Below are positions 1 through 9,297 of a stretch of 64,000 nt of DNA, one piece after another. Position numbers and translations under genes: made by a program. The stretch's first letter is position 1. The number at the start of each line of letters is the position of its first letter. This DNA is from Nitrospiraceae bacterium (lineage in GTDB: Bacteria; Nitrospirota; Nitrospiria; Nitrospirales; Nitrospiraceae): positions 1 to 64,000 of the forward strand of contig DASPUC010000023.1 in assembly GCA_035623075.1 (NCBI GenBank), given 5' to 3'. The notes beneath the pieces were generated by a model. It was not told the origin of the DNA and ran no database searches. It saw only the letters and a program-made list of their open reading frames with translations.

Positions 1-2
1 AA

Positions 3-335
3 GTATTATCCGCAAAGCCAGGCTCTGTGAATCTGCGATATACGGACGGTGACCCCGAAGCTCTGTATCTGGCAATACAGCTAGAACATATCTTGGTAAA
101 ATCACATTGGAAAATCGGCGTGGGGGCCGTCAAGCCTGCTAACGGAATTGTATTTGGAATTAATCTTCCTGAGGCAGATAATCCAGACCGACAGACTCTC
201 GGAGAAGCACTATTAGCTGCAAAAATATCCTTCGGTTCGCAGCCGATGTTACCTATTGCTATAGGGTTTGGGATGTCCAACATTCCTGACGCCCCAATAC
301 TGATGATCGGCTCAAGGGCGCCTGTACTGCCATAA
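3..335 (+). CDS. C-terminal part of an unidentified protein (cut by window edge)
   Basis: The frame is open from the left edge to a TAA at 333-335, so only about 110 C-terminal residues are seen and the true start lies outside. An internal GTG at 27 is unlikely to be the start, because codons before it read on without a stop. The fragment has an alternating hydrophobic pattern with a G/P-rich tail. I recognise no family motif and assign no function. The next gene is on the opposite strand, so this is the 3' end of a transcription unit. Confidence 0.5.
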   Translation, partial: VLSAKPGSVNLRYTDGDPEALYLAIQLEHILVKSHWKIGVGAVKPANGIVFGINLPEADNPDRQTLGEALLAAKISFGSQPMLPIAIGFGMSNIPDAPILMIGSRAPVLP

Positions 336-484
336 CTTCCCACGAAAATAAGCAATAAAAGAGTAGCCCAGAATAGTCGATTCCGTTTATGGGTGTCAAG
401 TGCGTTATAATCGCCATAATTTTGATGGCTTCTAGGCTGGAGATGAGGCCTCAACCGGCCCACTGACTCTGTCGGCAAGTGGCC

Positions 485-2302
485 CTAGAGCGTGTGTTCG
501 AGTTGCTGGACCATGCCTCGAATCGTATCGAACCCTGATTGCCAGAAAGCCTCCGAAGTCATGTCGACTCCCACCTTGGCCAGGATAGTTTGCGGGGGTT
601 CTGACCCACCGGTACTGAGGAGATCCAAATACTTGGGCACAAAGGACGCACCTTCCTCCTGATACATCCGATACAAGGCCAGGACGAGGAGATTCCCAAA
701 ACTGTACGCGTAGCAATAGAACGGGCTGGCGAATATGTGGGGGATGCTGAGCCATTCCCATCGAAACTCGTCGGGAACTTTGACGGCTTTCCCAAACTGT
801 TGTCGCAGATCGGTCAAATAGGTCTGGGCCAAGTCCGTCACGGTCGAGCCTTGTGCAACCATCTCGTGCGCTCGATTCTCAAAGAGGACAAAATACGCTT
901 GCCGGAGGACTGTCGCATAGATGTCATCCAATTGGTTTAGAAGGAGTCCCTGTCGCACGTTTGTGTTTGTTTCCTGTTGCATCAGCGAATCGGAGAGAAT
1001 CCGCTCGCCAAAGACAGAGGCTGTTTCCGCCAAAGGCAGCGTAGAGTGGAACGTAAATACGGAATGGCGCTCCGCCAGCATGCCGTGCACAGCGTGACCA
1101 AGTTCATGGGCCATGGTTGCAATGTCACGGGCCTCACCAGTGAAATTCAAGAGGACGTAAGGAGTAAGAGCAGGCACGACGCTGTAGCAATAGGCTCCGC
1201 CAATCTTGCCTGATCTGGTCGGGGCGTCGAGATGTTGCTCATCAATGACACGGCGAGCGAGATCCGCGAACTTCGGCGAAAAGCCTCGATAGGCTTCGAG
1301 CACCATTCGGACGGCATCTTCGTAGCGATAGGTCTTTTGTTCTGTTCGATGAGGAGCATAGATGTGATACCGACTCATTGGCCGGATCTTGCAAAGGCGA
1401 CCCTTGATGCGGAAGTATTCCTGAAAGATCTCACCGTTGCGGCGGCAGACGGCGAGCAGCGAATCCACGGCCTTGTCAGGGATATCATTGCCGAGATTGC
1501 GCGTGGCAATCGGTGTGGAGAATCGTCGAAGCTGGAGATTCTCCGACTTCCAGTCGTGTACAAGAGTTTTGTAAATCTCCCCCAGCAAATCATGCTGTCC
1601 AGCGAATACACGATAGAGCTCCCGATAGGCGGATTCGCGCAGGCGGGCGCTCGGATGGCGCAGATAGGCCGTTAGTTCCTCGCGCGTCAGCGCGAGCCGT
1701 TTGCCCTTCACTGTGAGGGTAAACGTCAAGCTGTTGGTCACGATGTCATACAGTTGATTGAGTGCACTACGGCCGGTGATGTTCTTGATATGAATGATCT
1801 TTTCTTCTGGTTCGCTCAGAGTGTGGGGCTGGTATCGGCGGATCGTTTCCAGGTGGTATCGGAGAGATCCCGTTCCTGCCATGAGCCGCCGTGCGTTATC
1901 CTGATCGACCCCTTGCCACCAGAGATCGAAGAACAAGAGACGATTACTAATGGCGGTCAGCCGTTCTTCCACTTTCGTTTTGAAGGAGCGGGCTTCGAGA
2001 TTCTTGGTGTTCTCCGAGAACCAGAGATACGCATACGCTCCAAGGCGTGATGATGAATGTGCAATCTCCTGGCTGAGGTCGAGCAGCTGACGAAAATCTT
2101 CACGGGCCATCGTCGGGGCAAGTTTAGGACGCCAAGCCTCGAACCGTGAAACCTGGGCTTCAAGATCCGCGAGGTATGCGTCAAATTGACCAACAGGGTC
2201 TTTGACGAGATCTGCGAGGTTCCATCGGTCTGAACATGTCTGACCGGCCGCTTTGGATGACGTTCGACGCATGTGCTGGCGGCGAGACGAAGCAAGGGTC
2301 AT
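485..2302 (-). CDS. pepF: M3-family oligoendopeptidase F
   Basis: About 605 residues, the usual size for PepF, a cytoplasmic zinc metallopeptidase that degrades oligopeptides. The catalytic HExxH signature is present as HELGHAVH near residue 400, preceded by MA, and a downstream glutamate in the ETASVFGE segment is a likely third zinc ligand. The N-terminal part is the helical PepF-type domain. I place the start at the fourth in-frame codon (ATG at 2300-2302) because a GGAG sits 9 nt upstream of it; the ATG at 2311 directly abuts that GGAG. The gene stands alone between convergent and divergent neighbours. Family assignment is firm; substrate is inferred. Confidence 0.93.
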   Translation of the reverse strand: MTLASSRRQHMRRTSSKAAGQTCSDRWNLADLVKDPVGQFDAYLADLEAQVSRFEAWRPKLAPTMAREDFRQLLDLSQEIAHSSSRLGAYAYLWFSENTKNLEARSFKTKVEERLTAISNRLLFFDLWWQGVDQDNARRLMAGTGSLRYHLETIRRYQPHTLSEPEEKIIHIKNITGRSALNQLYDIVTNSLTFTLTVKGKRLALTREELTAYLRHPSARLRESAYRELYRVFAGQHDLLGEIYKTLVHDWKSENLQLRRFSTPIATRNLGNDIPDKAVDSLLAVCRRNGEIFQEYFRIKGRLCKIRPMSRYHIYAPHRTEQKTYRYEDAVRMVLEAYRGFSPKFADLARRVIDEQHLDAPTRSGKIGGAYCYSVVPALTPYVLLNFTGEARDIATMAHELGHAVHGMLAERHSVFTFHSTLPLAETASVFGERILSDSLMQQETNTNVRQGLLLNQLDDIYATVLRQAYFVLFENRAHEMVAQGSTVTDLAQTYLTDLRQQFGKAVKVPDEFRWEWLSIPHIFASPFYCYAYSFGNLLVLALYRMYQEEGASFVPKYLDLLSTGGSEPPQTILAKVGVDMTSEAFWQSGFDTIRGMVQQLEHTL

Positions 2303-2355
2303 GATGGTCATCTCCGTGAGGTGCTAATCCATTCTCTGTCATCATATCATTCCTG

Positions 2356-2781
2356 TTGGGTTGTACGAGCACAATTTCTCCGGCTGGTCGTGAGGGGAAC
2401 TTCATCAAGGGTCTCGCAACAGGTATGATATCGAAGACGTTCGGACAAAATATGACTGGCCAGGAGCTCAATCGTGCAATTCAATATGTCACGGCGAGTA
2501 CATCGTACAGTCGGGAGATTGTGGCAGAGATCCTGCGTACTGGGCTGGGCGAACTGACAGCGCTGGCAACTCAGAGCGCTCAGCGCTTTGAGCGCGAGCC
2601 CTTGCTGGAGTATGTGTCGCAGTGGACGATCAAACGCACCGGCCATCCAGAGCCGCTGGTTCGGGAAATCTTAGGCTGTGCCGGACGCTGGCTGGACGAG
2701 GTGTATGAAGAAATCTCGAAGCATCAGCCGGAATTGCTTCATGAGCCGTCGAAGGATGATGAAGGGGCCGAACCGGTGTGA
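2356..2781 (+). CDS. Hypothetical protein, likely cotranscribed with the next gene
   Basis: An acidic, helix-rich protein of up to 141 residues with no domain that I recognise. The first 20-30 residues look unlike the rest and may be untranslated; in-frame ATG codons at 2425 and 2452 (starting MTGQELN) are alternative starts. The region after 2452 has alternating hydrophobic positions typical of a folded helical protein. It ends four bases before the start of the next gene, so the two are probably translated together. Function unknown. Confidence 0.55.
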   Translation: MGCTSTISPAGREGNFIKGLATGMISKTFGQNMTGQELNRAIQYVTASTSYSREIVAEILRTGLGELTALATQSAQRFEREPLLEYVSQWTIKRTGHPEPLVREILGCAGRWLDEVYEEISKHQPELLHEPSKDDEGAEPV

Positions 2782-2784
2782 TCT

Positions 2785-3633
2785 ATGGCAAGATGGCGAC
2801 CACGGCGGACGGTGCGTGTAGTCTCTCGTTTCCACGAGTCGCAAGAAGGTCTTCGCGCATCGCTGCGGTCCGAAGAGCCGCAGCGGCTTTCCCGGCACGT
2901 CGAAGACAGCTATACCGCCCTTCGTCGACACTGTGTCGATCATTCCAGCCTTCTTTGTCTGGGGCGCCTCCTCAACCGATTAACCCATCACGATCCCGGT
3001 GTCCAAGAATCCGCATTAGCCGAACTCGAACTCGCCATACAACTGATTCGTGTGGGGACCAGGGTCAGGTTCCTGCCAGAATCCCAGGCGAGGACCGCCG
3101 ATCTCGAATGTCATCTCGGCAGAGACTGCTTCTTTGTGGAAGTCACAGCCATGGTCGGCTCGGCAGAACGGCGACGGCTTCCCCTCCGTGGTCTGATGGA
3201 TGAGGCGGAACAGGGGAAGGAGGAGGACCGCGGCGTGATTCTCGTCCATCGGATTCTCGCCAGGATTTCGCAGAAGGCCAAACAGTTCGCGGATTATTGC
3301 TACCCGGTGATTCTCAGCATCTCGATTCCGCGAGCAGATTTGAAAGGATTACGCCAGAGCAGGCGGGAGGAGATCAGGTTGGATCTCAAGAATCTTTCAG
3401 GGGCAGTTACGCTGCTGTTGCAGACGGTGCCGCATCTGAGCGCCGTGTTGATCGCCTTATGGGATGTCATGCCGCTGCCGGCACAGGCTGCAACCAGATT
3501 GGCCAATGTGGAGTTCGTAGAGCGGACGAAGTACCAGAAAGGATATCCACGAGTCCGCTTGCTGATTGAAAATCCCGGTGCCATGGCAGCGCTGACTGAA
3601 CAACAGAGCGAAGCGTTCCGACAGCTTTTGTAA
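2785..3633 (+). CDS. Hypothetical protein with a possible PD-(D/E)XK-like core
   Basis: A basic protein of 282 residues. Around residues 108-125 it shows an acidic residue pair in a strand (ADLECHL) followed by a hydrophobic strand carrying a glutamate (FFVEVTA), which resembles the D...E-x-K/T core of PD-(D/E)XK nuclease-like domains. The canonical lysine is replaced by threonine, so activity is uncertain. The N-terminal third is arginine-rich and the C-terminal half is alpha/beta. It follows the preceding hypothetical gene with a 3-nt gap. The nuclease-fold idea is inference from a weak motif and would need profile comparison. Confidence 0.6.
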   Translation: MARWRPRRTVRVVSRFHESQEGLRASLRSEEPQRLSRHVEDSYTALRRHCVDHSSLLCLGRLLNRLTHHDPGVQESALAELELAIQLIRVGTRVRFLPESQARTADLECHLGRDCFFVEVTAMVGSAERRRLPLRGLMDEAEQGKEEDRGVILVHRILARISQKAKQFADYCYPVILSISIPRADLKGLRQSRREEIRLDLKNLSGAVTLLLQTVPHLSAVLIALWDVMPLPAQAATRLANVEFVERTKYQKGYPRVRLLIENPGAMAALTEQQSEAFRQLL

Positions 3634-3690
3634 TGCAATTCTCCGAACACAGACGTCCTCGTGAGGGAAACTGGAGAGGATGGTGTTTGA

Positions 3691-4008
3691 CTAGGTCCGC
3701 AGGGAGCTGGCGAGTGCTTCGAGGTTCTTCGTCACCATGGCATCGCCGTTGTTGGTAGAGACGTTGATGCCGCTTGTGCACACCGCACGACATTCATCGA
3801 TGCGTCCGAGTTTGTGAAGCGATTGGGCCAGTGCAAAATAGGCGGCAGAATAGCTGGGCTTGACCGTGACACATTGTTGGAGGGCCTTGGCGGCTTCGTC
3901 AAAATTCCCATCCTCCATATAGGCTTTCCCCAATCCGAACCAGGCCACATCGTCATTCGGATCGATTGCGAGAACTTTCTTTAATGGCTCGATTCGTGGA
4001 TTGGGCAT
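3691..4008 (-). CDS. Small TPR-repeat protein
   Basis: About 105 residues composed of two to three tetratricopeptide repeats. The pattern W-xx-LG-xx-Y-x7-A-x3 is clear in the segment GLGKAYMEDGNFDEAAKAL, and a second repeat follows (YFALAQSLHKLGRIDEC). The start is the ATG at 4006-4008 because a strong ribosome site (AGGGGG) lies 5 nt upstream; a longer in-frame extension has no such site. It is probably a cytoplasmic adaptor involved in protein-protein contacts; the partner is unknown. Its promoter region overlaps that of the divergent amidohydrolase gene. Confidence 0.8.
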   Translation of the reverse strand: MPNPRIEPLKKVLAIDPNDDVAWFGLGKAYMEDGNFDEAAKALQQCVTVKPSYSAAYFALAQSLHKLGRIDECRAVCTSGINVSTNNGDAMVTKNLEALASSLRT

Positions 4009-4112
4009 CGTTCCCCCTGGTGAACTCTGATCGACGGTACCACGCATCTCCGCTGATTGTCTATGCCGCTCATCGCGTGCTACGATTTCTTTTCGTTCCG
4101 GAGGACTGTTCT

Positions 4113-5057
4113 ATGGGCAAGACTGGACTCGTTTACGATCCGCGCTACCTCGAGCACGATATGGGGATGGGACATCCTGAATCCCCAAATCGTCTTCGCT
4201 CGATCATGCAGCGGCTGGAGCAAAGCGGAACGCTCCAGCGGCTCATTCGGATTGAAGCTCGAAGAGCTGAAGACGAATGGATAACACAAATACATCAGCC
4301 GGGATACGTCGCGGCGCTGGCGAAACATGCACCGACACAAGGTCGCATCTCGCTCGATCCCGATACGTCCATGTCGCCGGGATCGTTGACCGCTGCTTAT
4401 CTCGCAGCAGGTGGGACACTCGCCGCTGTCGATGCAATCATGAGTCGCCAGGTCGAGCATGTGTTCTGTGCGGTGCGTCCGCCCGGACATCACGCCGAAG
4501 CAGGTCGTGCGATGGGATTTTGCCTCTTCAACAATGTCGCGATCGCAGCCCGTTACGCGCAGAAGCGATACGCACTTCAAAGGGTTCTCATCGTTGATTG
4601 GGATGTGCATCACGGGAACGGCACGCAACATAGTTTTGAAGACGATCCCTCGATCCTGTTTTTTAGCACTCACCAATACCCCCACTATCCTGGGACGGGG
4701 CGTGGGACGGAGCGGGGCACCAGTGCTGGAGAGCAATTCACGATCAACGTGCCGATGGAGGCAGGTGAGGGAGATGAAGACTACCAGGCCGTTTTTAACA
4801 AAACGCTTGTTCCGGCAGCGGATAATTTCAAGCCGGACTTCGTGATGATTTCAGCCGGCTTTGATGCGCATAGAGACGATCCGCTTGCAAGTATGGGGTT
4901 GACGGAGGCCGGTTATGCAGATCTGACTGCGATCGTCGCCGGAATCGCCAAGCGATATGCTCACGGGAGAATTCTCTCGACGCTTGAGGGGGGATATAAC
5001 CTGACGGCGCTGGCTGCCTCTGTCGACGCCCATCTCACAGCACTGTTGAACGCATGA
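4113..5057 (+). CDS. Histone deacetylase-family (acetoin utilisation-like) amidohydrolase
   Basis: About 314 residues from the ATG at 4113, which has a GGAGG-like site 8-12 nt upstream. The family motifs are present: the catalytic loop RPPGHHAE, the MGFCLFNN segment, the metal-binding DWDVHHGNGT, and SAGFDAHRDDP with the third zinc ligand. It belongs to the bacterial class II HDAC-like/AcuC-like group, which removes acyl groups from lysine or small amines. The stop overlaps the next gene by 4 nt (ATGA), so translation is coupled to the five-haem cytochrome, an unexpected partner. Substrate is unknown. Confidence 0.93.
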   Translation: MGKTGLVYDPRYLEHDMGMGHPESPNRLRSIMQRLEQSGTLQRLIRIEARRAEDEWITQIHQPGYVAALAKHAPTQGRISLDPDTSMSPGSLTAAYLAAGGTLAAVDAIMSRQVEHVFCAVRPPGHHAEAGRAMGFCLFNNVAIAARYAQKRYALQRVLIVDWDVHHGNGTQHSFEDDPSILFFSTHQYPHYPGTGRGTERGTSAGEQFTINVPMEAGEGDEDYQAVFNKTLVPAADNFKPDFVMISAGFDAHRDDPLASMGLTEAGYADLTAIVAGIAKRYAHGRILSTLEGGYNLTALAASVDAHLTALLNA

Positions 5058-6343
5058 CCCGTGGACTCACAATCGGTCTTGGTGCGGCGCTTGCCGTCGG
5101 AGCGGTGTATGTCTATTACACCGAAATCAAGCCGGTTGTGATCTTCGGCTTGCGATCCGACTACGCCCATGCCATTCCTTTTCAAAAAATTCCTGCCGGA
5201 CTCGACAGTCTCAAGGCCGAGTCCTGCGGCACCTGCCACCGCGAGATTTACGATGAGTGGAAGACGAGCATCCATGCGCACGCCTTCGCGGATCCGTTCT
5301 TTCAAGCATATTGGAAAAAAGACAAGAACATCTGGGTCTGTTTGAACTGCCATACACCGCTCGAGAACCAGCAGCCGACGCTCATCAAGGACATTCCTCG
5401 GGGGCGCGTCGAGAAGGCGATCGAGGAACCGAATCCCCGCTATGATCCGGAATACCAAAAGGAAGCCATCACCTGTGCCGCCTGCCATGTGCGTGACGGG
5501 ATCATTTATGGGCCGTTCGAGGATTCAGCAGCCCCTCATCCGACAAAATTTGATCCCAACTTTCGTACGACGCAGATCTGCTATCGTTGTCACAACGTCG
5601 TATCCGGCCCGGCCCAGTTCTATAATGTGGCCCCCTGCGGCACCTATGCTGAATATGAAGGCAAGTTCTTCATGCGGGAGCGGGGTTTCATCTGCCAGAG
5701 CTGTCACATGCCGGAGATCGATCGACCGGTTGCTACAGATGGCCCGATTCGGCGTGGACGCCAGCATCTCTGGCGCGGAGGGCACGATCCGGACATGATC
5801 AAACGGGCCGTGGCGGTGCAGGTCAAGGCCGACCCACCGGATCCGAAGCCGGGCGAACAGGTGACCTTTACCCTGACGTTGATCAACGCCGGTGCCGGCC
5901 ACAAGATTCCGACGGGGGACCCCGACAGGCATTTTACGATCGAGTTTCTGATCGAGGATCGCACGAAACAGGTGGTTCACCAGGAAAAGTCGACAATCGG
6001 ACGATGGATTATGTGGCAACCGGTCGTTGCAGAGTTGTACGATAACCGGCTGCTGCCACTGGCCAGCCGCGAATACCGATTTGCCTATCGAATGCCGGCT
6101 GAATCTGAGGGCTTGGCCCTGAAGGCCCGCGTGCAGTACCATATCCTCACCGATGGGCAGCACGAGATGCTCCGTACGAAGTACGGATTGGCGGCCAATG
6201 ATCCGTATCGATTCGAGATTTATGTCCGAGAGTTTCCGCTGGCCACGGATCTGGCGGACGTATTGAGCCGGGAGAGCAATCGACTGGCGACCGCCCTTGC
6301 TCAGCCGGAATCGGTGAGCTGTCGCGTGAAAGCTGATAGCTGA
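5054..6343 (+). CDS. Membrane-anchored five-haem cytochrome c (cytochrome c554-like)
   Basis: A protein of 429 residues with an N-terminal uncleaved signal anchor (about residues 7-22) and five CxxCH haem-c motifs at about 58, 96, 141, 176 and 214. The haem region resembles the cytochrome c554 fold family. The C-terminal 200 residues have no haem site and form a beta-rich domain. It is predicted to sit in the periplasm anchored to the inner membrane and to act in electron transfer; the donor and acceptor cannot be told from the sequence. It overlaps the upstream HDAC-like gene by 4 nt and is followed by a rhodanese gene after 33 nt. Confidence 0.9.
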   Translation: MTRGLTIGLGAALAVGAVYVYYTEIKPVVIFGLRSDYAHAIPFQKIPAGLDSLKAESCGTCHREIYDEWKTSIHAHAFADPFFQAYWKKDKNIWVCLNCHTPLENQQPTLIKDIPRGRVEKAIEEPNPRYDPEYQKEAITCAACHVRDGIIYGPFEDSAAPHPTKFDPNFRTTQICYRCHNVVSGPAQFYNVAPCGTYAEYEGKFFMRERGFICQSCHMPEIDRPVATDGPIRRGRQHLWRGGHDPDMIKRAVAVQVKADPPDPKPGEQVTFTLTLINAGAGHKIPTGDPDRHFTIEFLIEDRTKQVVHQEKSTIGRWIMWQPVVAELYDNRLLPLASREYRFAYRMPAESEGLALKARVQYHILTDGQHEMLRTKYGLAANDPYRFEIYVREFPLATDLADVLSRESNRLATALAQPESVSCRVKADS

Positions 6344-6376
6344 TCAACAAAAGCTGATCGCAAGAAGGGGAGTACC

Positions 6377-7258
6377 ATGACGCATCCGTTCTTGATCGAT
6401 ACTGAGACGCTCCAGAAAGGCTTGGGACAGCCGGGCCTCGTTGTCATCGACGTCCGCGGACGTGCGGCCTATGAATTCGGCGGTCACATTCCCGGTGCGA
6501 TCAATTCCACCTGGCACGAGTACAGCGATCCCACTGCCGTCGCGAAGGGTGTGCTCGATCCCGATCTCGATCGCATGCGGCAGAAAATTCGTGCTCTGGG
6601 AATTAATGACGACAGTGAGATCGTGATTTACTCCAATCCCTTCGACAATTGGGGCGACGAAGGTCGCATGTTCTGGATGTTGGAGTATTTGGGACATCAG
6701 CACCTACGGATTCTCGACGGGGGATGGGTTAAGTGGGTGGAAGAGAGGCGCCCGTTTGAACATGGGCCTGTACGACCGAAACCGGGAAACTTTACGGTCA
6801 GGGTGAAGGCCGAAGTAATGGCCAACAAGGAAGAGGTGAAGCAGCTCGTTAAGCAGCCGAGGCCGGACACGGTGATCATCGATGCCCGTAGCCTCGAAGA
6901 ATATCTTGGCAAGGAAATCTCGGGGATTCCACGTCCCGGGCATATCCCTTCGGCCATGCATATCGGATGGAACGGATTTTTGCAGCCTAACGCGACCGTC
7001 AAGGATGTCGAGGCGATCAAGGCCAGTCTGGACGAGAAAGGTCTTCACCCAGATCAAGCCGTGGTGTGCTATTGCACTGGCGGAGTTCGCTCGGCCTGGC
7101 TCTATTTTGTGCTAAAGCTTGCCGGTTATCGGAAGGTACGTAACTATCCCGGCTCGTGGTGGGAATGGAGCCGGGACTTTGCCTGTCCGGTGGAAAAGGA
7201 TTTTAAAGGCTTGCAGAAGGTACTGGGTCTTGTCGATGAGGCAGCCCGGCCTTCTTGA
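6377..7258 (+). CDS. Two-domain rhodanese (thiosulfate/3-mercaptopyruvate sulfurtransferase)
   Basis: A protein of 293 residues with two tandem rhodanese domains. The N-terminal domain (about 5-130) lacks a catalytic cysteine at the usual loop, as is common. The C-terminal domain carries the active loop CYCTGGVR, in which Cys233 is the likely persulfide carrier. It transfers sulfane sulfur from thiosulfate or mercaptopyruvate to cyanide or thiols. There is no clear signal peptide, so it is probably cytoplasmic. An AAGGGGAG site precedes the ATG. It may belong to the same transcript as the cytochrome gene. Confidence 0.92.
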   Translation: MTHPFLIDTETLQKGLGQPGLVVIDVRGRAAYEFGGHIPGAINSTWHEYSDPTAVAKGVLDPDLDRMRQKIRALGINDDSEIVIYSNPFDNWGDEGRMFWMLEYLGHQHLRILDGGWVKWVEERRPFEHGPVRPKPGNFTVRVKAEVMANKEEVKQLVKQPRPDTVIIDARSLEEYLGKEISGIPRPGHIPSAMHIGWNGFLQPNATVKDVEAIKASLDEKGLHPDQAVVCYCTGGVRSAWLYFVLKLAGYRKVRNYPGSWWEWSRDFACPVEKDFKGLQKVLGLVDEAARPS

Positions 7259-7357
7259 CAGGCAAAAAATGCCTGTGTAAGGTGAATCAAGTTCTCGGGA
7301 CTTTTCGTTATCATCGTCCATTTCACCCTGCCAATCTCAACCACGGAGGAGGGACTC

Positions 7358-7705
7358 ATGAGAATTCAACGCGGAGCACTTGTTGTCGCGGCGGTCGCAG
7401 CACTGGTCGGCGTACCGCTACTCGGTGGGCTGGCCTTGGCCGACAATAAGCATGTGAGCGAAGCGCTCGAACATGCGAAGGAAGCCGTGTCTCATGGGAA
7501 ACAAGGCCATGCCGATGCCCTCGTAAAACATGCGGAGGGGGCGCTTAAGCATGCAGAGGCGGCCCAGAAGGATGTGAAGAATCCGCACTTGGACGAAGGT
7601 GTCAAAGAACTCCAGGCAGCCGTCGAGCATGGGAAGGCCGGTCATGCGGATGTGGCGACCAAACATGCTGAGGGAGCCGTCACGCATCTGTCCGAAGTGA
7701 AGTAA
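7358..7705 (+). CDS. smbP: SmbP-like periplasmic small metal-binding protein
   Basis: A 115-residue precursor with a cleavable signal peptide ending near ALA at residue 28. The mature part is a repeated helical pattern of roughly 7-residue steps rich in H, K, A and E (HAKEAVSHGKQGHADALVKH and similar), with many regularly spaced histidines. This matches SmbP of Nitrosomonas europaea, a periplasmic four-helix protein that binds copper and other divalent metals. An AGGAGG site precedes the ATG, and a strong terminator follows. It is probably a single-gene transcript with a metal-buffering role. Confidence 0.9.
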   Translation: MRIQRGALVVAAVAALVGVPLLGGLALADNKHVSEALEHAKEAVSHGKQGHADALVKHAEGALKHAEAAQKDVKNPHLDEGVKELQAAVEHGKAGHADVATKHAEGAVTHLSEVK

Positions 7706-7727
7706 CTAATCAGACCAGAAGCGAGTT

Positions 7728-7758
7728 CAACGGGCAGGGGAGTTCCCCCTGCCCGTTG
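7728..7758 (+). terminator. Strong intrinsic terminator-like hairpin after smbP
   Basis: A perfect 13-bp stem (CAACGGGCAGGGG pairing with CCCCTGCCCGTTG) with a 5-nt loop lies 23 nt after the smbP stop. The following bases are only moderately T-rich (TTGTCTG). It separates smbP from the nitrilase-family gene and shows that a TTG at 7756 is not that gene's start, because it lies inside the stem. Confidence 0.8.
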
Positions 7759-7779
7759 TTGTCTGAAGAGGTTCCAAAC

Positions 7780-8568
7780 GTGCGAGTCGGGTACTATCAA
7801 AATAATCCGCGGTTCGGGGAAGTCGCCCAGAACCTCGATCAGATCGAGGCGAAGCTCGAACAGGCTGAAGCAGACCTGCTCGTCCTGCCCGAGTTCTGTG
7901 TGTCCGGCTACCAGTTTGCCTCCCGCGAGGAGGTGCGACAACTCTCGGAACCGGTCCCCCATGGCCCGACGACTAGGCGCCTGCTCGACATCGCAAAGAA
8001 GCGTCGCATGGTGATTGTCGCAGGACTTCCAGAGCAGGCAGGAGCAGCCTCGTATAACTCGGCGGTCGTCGTCAGTCCGTCTGGCTTCCTCGGCTGTTAT
8101 CGCAAAACTCACCTCTTTTTCGAAGAGACGTTGTTTTTTACCCCGGGTGATACGGGATTCCAGGTATGGGACATCGGGCCGGCCAAGATTGGGGTCATGG
8201 TGTGTTTCGATTGGTACTACCCCGAATCGGCACGGACACTTGCGCTGAAGGGAGCCGAGATTCTCTGTCATCCGTCGAATTTGGTCCTACCGAATTGCCC
8301 GGACTCCATGCCGGTTCGATGTCTGGAGAATCGTGTGTTCGCCGTGACCTGTAATCGGATCGGGACTGAAGCGCGCGGAGGTAAAGATCCATTGGTCTAT
8401 ATCGGCAACAGCGAAGTCGTCACTCCTCGGGGCACGATTTTGCATCGTGCCCCACGAGATCAGGAAGAACTCTGCATCGTCGAGATCGACCCAGCGGACG
8501 CGCGAAATAAATCCGTCACCCGGTACAATGATCTCTTGCGCGACCGACGTGAATCCCTCTACAAGTGA
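7780..8568 (+). CDS. Carbon-nitrogen (nitrilase-superfamily) hydrolase
   Basis: About 262 residues from a GTG at 7780, which has a GAAGAGG site about 8 nt upstream and lies clear of the terminator. The Glu-Lys-Cys catalytic triad of the nitrilase superfamily is visible: LPEFCVSGY (Glu), YRKTHLF (Lys) and VMVCFDWYYPE (Cys). This superfamily hydrolyses amides, N-carbamoyl groups or omega-amides in the cytoplasm; the substrate cannot be named here. Gene size fits a single-domain amidase. Confidence 0.92.
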   Translation: MRVGYYQNNPRFGEVAQNLDQIEAKLEQAEADLLVLPEFCVSGYQFASREEVRQLSEPVPHGPTTRRLLDIAKKRRMVIVAGLPEQAGAASYNSAVVVSPSGFLGCYRKTHLFFEETLFFTPGDTGFQVWDIGPAKIGVMVCFDWYYPESARTLALKGAEILCHPSNLVLPNCPDSMPVRCLENRVFAVTCNRIGTEARGGKDPLVYIGNSEVVTPRGTILHRAPRDQEELCIVEIDPADARNKSVTRYNDLLRDRRESLYK

Positions 8569-8628
8569 GGCGACAGGGTTTCTGCCTACGGCTTGCACGC
8601 AGGTCGGCGCCGCGGTAGGATCACAATC

Positions 8629-9192
8629 ATGAAGAGCCTCCCTCTCGGAAAGGGAATTTTTTTGGTCGCCGCTCCGTCCTTGCGGGATCCGAATTTTCGG
8701 CAATCAGTGGTCCTGCTCTGTGAACACGGGGCGGAGGGTGCGCTGGGCGTGATCGTCAATCGGCCGACGGCCATGTCGGTGTCCGAAGCGCTACCTCAGG
8801 TGCCGGTGCTCGAAAGTCAGCGGCACGTCCTTTTTCAAGGCGGGCCGGTCCAGACGAATCAGGTGATGATGCTCTATCGACTCGAGCAGTTGCCGGATAA
8901 TTCCCATCACGTTTTTGATGGGGTCTGCCTCGGCGGCGACATGGCACTGGTCGATCAGATCCTGACTGGCAATCCGGGTAAGGATGCATTCCGCGCATAT
9001 CTTGGCTATTCCGGCTGGGGCCCTGGACAACTGGAAGCCGAAATGAAAACCGGATCCTGGATTACGATTCCGGCGGATCCCAGCCTGGTGTTTGACAAAG
9101 ATCCTGCTCGGATCTGGCCGGATATCTTCAAGTCGCTCGGTGAAGGCTATCGCCACTATGCCGATATGCCGTTCGATCCATCGCTAAATTAG
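8629..9192 (+). CDS. YqgE/AlgH-family protein
   Basis: A protein of 187 residues starting at the ATG at 8629, which has a GTAGGA site upstream. Diagnostic features are the LVAAPSLRDPNF opening, the G-x-IVNRP segment, and F-x-GGPV further on. The family is widespread in Gram-negative bacteria; a crystal-fold family is known but its biochemical role is unsettled, with AlgH linked to alginate regulation in Pseudomonas. It lies about 60 nt after the nitrilase-family gene and may share its transcript. Confidence 0.9.
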   Translation: MKSLPLGKGIFLVAAPSLRDPNFRQSVVLLCEHGAEGALGVIVNRPTAMSVSEALPQVPVLESQRHVLFQGGPVQTNQVMMLYRLEQLPDNSHHVFDGVCLGGDMALVDQILTGNPGKDAFRAYLGYSGWGPGQLEAEMKTGSWITIPADPSLVFDKDPARIWPDIFKSLGEGYRHYADMPFDPSLN

Positions 9193-9297
9193 CCAGCGTT
9201 CTTCAGCAACCCTTCTGCCTTTTCCTCTCACATGTCGCGCACCTTTTTGAAACAGCTCCATTGAAGCTCTGTTCATCCGGTGTTAGGCTCTCACTCC

